Shown: positions 5,003 to 7,192 of the stretch, one piece after another | How the letters are laid out: each line of letters starts with the position of its first letter | Position numbering within the stretch: the first letter of the stretch is position 1 | Assembly (NCBI GenBank): GCA_030432455.1 | Contig: JAUIHC010000153.1 | Location: 1 to 7,192 of the forward strand | Direction: 5' to 3' | Length of the DNA: 7,192 bases | From: Phycisphaerae bacterium | GTDB taxonomy: Bacteria; Planctomycetota; Phycisphaerae; Phycisphaerales; SM1A02 | The notes under the pieces: generated by a model | Seen by the model: only the letters and a program-made list of their open reading frames with translations | Told to the model about the DNA's origin: nothing | The model's database searches: none | Program-made: the position numbers and the translations under genes

Positions 5003-6397
5003 GTGCCCGACGCCTCGACCCGCCCCCTCGCCCCCGTCTTCGGCAACGTGCTGGAGATGGTCGGCAACACGCCGATGCTCGAGATCCAGCGGATGGAGAC
5101 CGGCCCCTGCCGGCTGTTCGTGAAGATGGAGTCGCTGAATCCGGGAAACTCGATCAAGGACCGCATCGCGATCCGGATGGTCGAGGCCGCCGAGCAGGAC
5201 GGCCGACTCAAGCCCGGCGGACGGATCATCGAGGCGACCGCGGGCAACACCGGACTCGCCCTCGCCCTCATCGCCGCCCAGAAGGGCTATCGCTGCACGC
5301 TGGTCATTCCCGACAAGGTGAGCGACGAGAAGATCGCCCACGTGCGGGCGATGGGCGCGGAGGTCGTCCTCACCCGCAGCGACGTCGGCAAGGGGCACCC
5401 GGAGTACTACCAGGACATCGCGGCGCGGCTCGCGACCGAGGATCCCGACGCCCTCTACATCGACCAGTTCAACAACGACGCGAACGTGTCGGCCCACCAC
5501 GACACCACCGGTCCCGAGATCTGGGACCAGATGGATCACGACCTCGACGCGTTCGTCGCGGGGGTCGGCTCCGGCGGCACGCTGACCGGCATCGGTCGAT
5601 ACCTCCGTGAGCAGGATCCCTCGATCGAGCTCGTGCTCGCCGATCCCAAGGGGTCGATCCTGGCCCCGAAGATCAACGAGGGCCGCGACGTCGAGGCGGG
5701 CTCGTGGCTGGTCGAGGGCGTCGGCGAGGACTTCGTCCCGAGCATCGCCGACATCGAGCTCGTGACCCGGGCGATCACGGTCGATGACGCCGAGGCGTTC
5801 TCGACCGCCCGCGAACTGCTCCTGAAGGAGGGCATCCTCGCGGGATCGAGCGTCGGAACCCTGCTCGCCGCCGCCCTCCGCTACTGCCGCGAACAGACCG
5901 AGCCGAAGCGGGTCGTCACCGTCATCTGCGACCACGGTGCGAAGTACCTCTCGAAGATGTTCAACGACCACTGGATGGTCGATCACGGCTTCATCGAGCG
6001 GGAGACCCACGGCAACCTTCGCGACCTCATCGGCCGTCGTCACCTCGACCGCGAGGACTACTGCCTCACTCCCGACATTCCGCTGAGCCAGGCCATCAAG
6101 CGGATGGCGATGTACTCGGTGAGCCAGATGGTGGTGATGGAGGACGACCGCGTCGCCGGAATCATCGACGAGACCGACGTGCTCATGGCGATGGTCCACG
6201 ACCGAGACAACAAGAACCGCCCGGTGAGCGACTTCATGACCCGCCGACTGGAGACGGTCTCACCCGACGCGAGCGTCAACGATCTGATCCCGATCTTCCG
6301 CGCCGACCGCGTGGCGATCGTGATGGATCACGATCACTACTACGGGCTCATCACGAAGATCGACCTGATCAACTTCCTGAAGAAGCAGCTTCCATAG
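5003..6397 (+). CDS. cbs: Cystathionine beta-synthase with C-terminal CBS domain pair
   Basis: 464 residues from GTG. This PLP enzyme condenses homocysteine with serine to cystathionine, the first step of reverse transsulfuration, in the cytoplasm. The fold-type II core (about 12-325) has GNTP (21-24), the PLP lysine K52 in NPGNSIKDR, the substrate loop TAGNTG (79-84), the phosphate-binding loop GSGGTLTG (189-196) and WLVEGVGEDF (235-244). SKMFNDHWM (317-325) is characteristic of the cystathionine synthase branch. Two CBS motifs follow (about 350-400 and 408-462), a tail that plain cysteine synthases lack; in relatives this pair binds adenosyl ligands or regulates activity. There is no N-terminal heme domain of the animal type. 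A bifunctional or O-acetylserine-using cysteine synthase remains possible. The next gene, 82 nt downstream on the same strand, encodes the partner gamma-lyase-type enzyme, supporting the assignment. Confidence 0.92.
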   Translation: MPDASTRPLAPVFGNVLEMVGNTPMLEIQRMETGPCRLFVKMESLNPGNSIKDRIAIRMVEAAEQDGRLKPGGRIIEATAGNTGLALALIAAQKGYRCTLVIPDKVSDEKIAHVRAMGAEVVLTRSDVGKGHPEYYQDIAARLATEDPDALYIDQFNNDANVSAHHDTTGPEIWDQMDHDLDAFVAGVGSGGTLTGIGRYLREQDPSIELVLADPKGSILAPKINEGRDVEAGSWLVEGVGEDFVPSIADIELVTRAITVDDAEAFSTARELLLKEGILAGSSVGTLLAAALRYCREQTEPKRVVTVICDHGAKYLSKMFNDHWMVDHGFIERETHGNLRDLIGRRHLDREDYCLTPDIPLSQAIKRMAMYSVSQMVVMEDDRVAGIIDETDVLMAMVHDRDNKNRPVSDFMTRRLETVSPDASVNDLIPIFRADRVAIVMDHDHYYGLITKIDLINFLKKQLP

Positions 6398-6479
6398 GTC
6401 GCCCCCGACGCTCGACCTGCGAATCTCGAATCTCCGCCGTTTCTCATTTCCCATTCCCCTTTCTCCATTTCTCCCCCCA
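6398..6479 (+). other. Pyrimidine-rich leader between the transsulfuration genes
   Basis: The 82-nt gap has a 7-bp tandem duplication GAATCTC (6421-6434). It then has a 39-nt stretch (6440-6478) with no G and only three A residues, ending in six Cs one base before AATG. There is no Shine-Dalgarno match before the ATG at 6480 and no terminator hairpin, so the two genes can be co-transcribed. How the downstream gene is initiated is not evident. Confidence 0.75.
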
Positions 6480-7192
6480 ATGCCCGACCTCACATTCGAA
6501 TCCCTCTGCATCCACGGCGGCCAGGAGACCTGCGCGGTCACCGGCGCCGTGATGCCCGCGATCTACACCTCCTCGACCTACGCCCAGGAATCGCCGGGCG
6601 TGCACCGGGGATACGAGTATTCGCGAAGCCACAATCTGACGCGATACTCGTTCGAGCGGGCGCTGGCGGCGCTGGAGGGCACCGGCCTCGACGCCACGGT
6701 GGACGCCTCGCACGGCGGCTTCGCCTTCAGCTCCGGGCTTGCCGCGGCGGGGACGGCCCTCGAACTGCTCGACCACGGCGGACTGCTCGTCGCGGGCGAC
6801 GACCTCTACGGCGGCACCAATCGACTCTTCTCGCGGGTGCGTGAACGCTCGCAGGGGCTTCGGGTCCGCTATGTGGACACCACCGATCCGGCCAATGTCG
6901 AGGCCGCGCTCGCCGAGCGGGGAGATGCGACCGCGATGGTCTGGATCGAGACCCCGACGAACCCCACGCTCAAGGTGAGCGACATCACCGCGATCTCCGA
7001 GGTCGCACACCGGCACGGCGCCCTCGTGGTCGTGGACAACACCTTCGCGACCCCCGCCCTGCAGCGGCCCCTCGAACTCGGGGCCGACATCGTGCTCCAC
7101 TCGATCACGAAGTATCTCGGCGGACACTCCGACGTCGTCGGCGGCGCCCTCGTCGCGAAGGATCCGGAACTCGTCTCCCGCATCCGGTTCCT
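6480..7192 (+). CDS. Cystathionine gamma-lyase/synthase family PLP enzyme, 3' end missing
   Basis: The frame is open from ATG at 6480 to the right edge: 237 residues of a family usually about 380-400 long. It belongs to the Cys/Met-metabolism PLP enzymes. Visible signatures are CIHGGQ (10-15), YEYSR (45-49), FSSGLAA (83-89), DDLYGGTNRLF, IETPTNPT, VVDNTFATP and the PLP-binding lysine K211 in HSITKYLGGHSD. The region between ALEG and FSSG is slightly longer than usual (TGLDATVDASHGGFA). The family includes cystathionine gamma-lyase, cystathionine gamma-synthase and related lyases, which sequence alone does not separate reliably. Its position after a cystathionine beta-synthase favours gamma-lyase, which splits cystathionine to cysteine, 2-oxobutanoate and ammonia. 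The start is chosen because conserved sequence begins within about ten residues and no in-frame start lies upstream in the gap. Confidence 0.93.
   Translation, partial: MPDLTFESLCIHGGQETCAVTGAVMPAIYTSSTYAQESPGVHRGYEYSRSHNLTRYSFERALAALEGTGLDATVDASHGGFAFSSGLAAAGTALELLDHGGLLVAGDDLYGGTNRLFSRVRERSQGLRVRYVDTTDPANVEAALAERGDATAMVWIETPTNPTLKVSDITAISEVAHRHGALVVVDNTFATPALQRPLELGADIVLHSITKYLGGHSDVVGGALVAKDPELVSRIRF

Noticed and set aside
4933..5610. Plus-strand frame starting at ATG 4933
   Set aside because: It overlaps the cystathionine synthase gene in another frame and is Arg/Pro-rich shadow sequence of a GC-rich gene.
4898..6199. Long minus-strand extension of the RsmJ frame, about 434 residues antisense to the cystathionine synthase gene
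   Set aside because: The sense strand encodes a complete, well-conserved enzyme. The antisense part is His/Val/Asp/Arg-rich with no known motifs, and the real RsmJ start at 4897 has a Shine-Dalgarno site.
6260..7183. Minus-strand frames antisense to the gamma-lyase-type gene
   Set aside because: The plus strand carries conserved PLP-enzyme motifs throughout; the antisense frames have none.

Overview
The window is GC-rich chromosomal DNA that looks like a member of the Planctomycetes, most likely class Phycisphaerae. This is inferred from three things. The secreted protein ends in the VPAPGA...GGRRRR form of the PEP-CTERM sorting signal that I associate with that group. The large SH3-like protein has a C-terminal region resembling planctomycete SH3-domain proteins. 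The gene density and codon use also fit. No gene fixes the genus.

Layout, left to right. Positions 1-2141 (+) hold the 3' part of a large, very repetitive gene. Two arrays of an 18-bp unit (consensus peptide EPEVVA, 21 and 25 copies) flank an SH3-like module, followed by a Glu/Pro-rich linker, a charged helical segment and a C-terminal beta domain. A tRNA-Ala(TGC) follows at 2161-2233, then a strong hairpin terminator at 2242-2281. Positions 2282-2659 contain no gene, but hold a 10-bp tandem repeat and a 13-bp degenerate direct repeat directly ahead of a good Shine-Dalgarno site. Positions 2660-3226 (+) encode a small exported PEP-CTERM protein, followed by a second hairpin terminator.

On the minus strand, 4897-3360 is a two-gene operon. 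A RsmJ-family 16S rRNA methyltransferase overlaps the start of RsmE (16S rRNA m3U1498 methyltransferase) by ATGA. Both enzymes modify bases near the 3' end of 16S rRNA, so the pairing makes functional sense.

A short divergent intergenic region (4898-5002) separates this operon from a plus-strand pair. These are a cystathionine beta-synthase with C-terminal CBS domains (5003-6397) and a Cys/Met-metabolism PLP enzyme, probably cystathionine gamma-lyase, that runs off the right edge (6480 onward). Together they would form the reverse transsulfuration route from homocysteine to cysteine.

I do not see a clearly new multi-gene system here. The items most worth a second look are the twin EPEVVA arrays around the SH3 module, the five-copy 13-bp repeat in the leader of the PEP-CTERM gene, the SD-less poly-threonine junction between the two methyltransferase genes, and the pyrimidine tract that replaces a Shine-Dalgarno site before the second transsulfuration gene.
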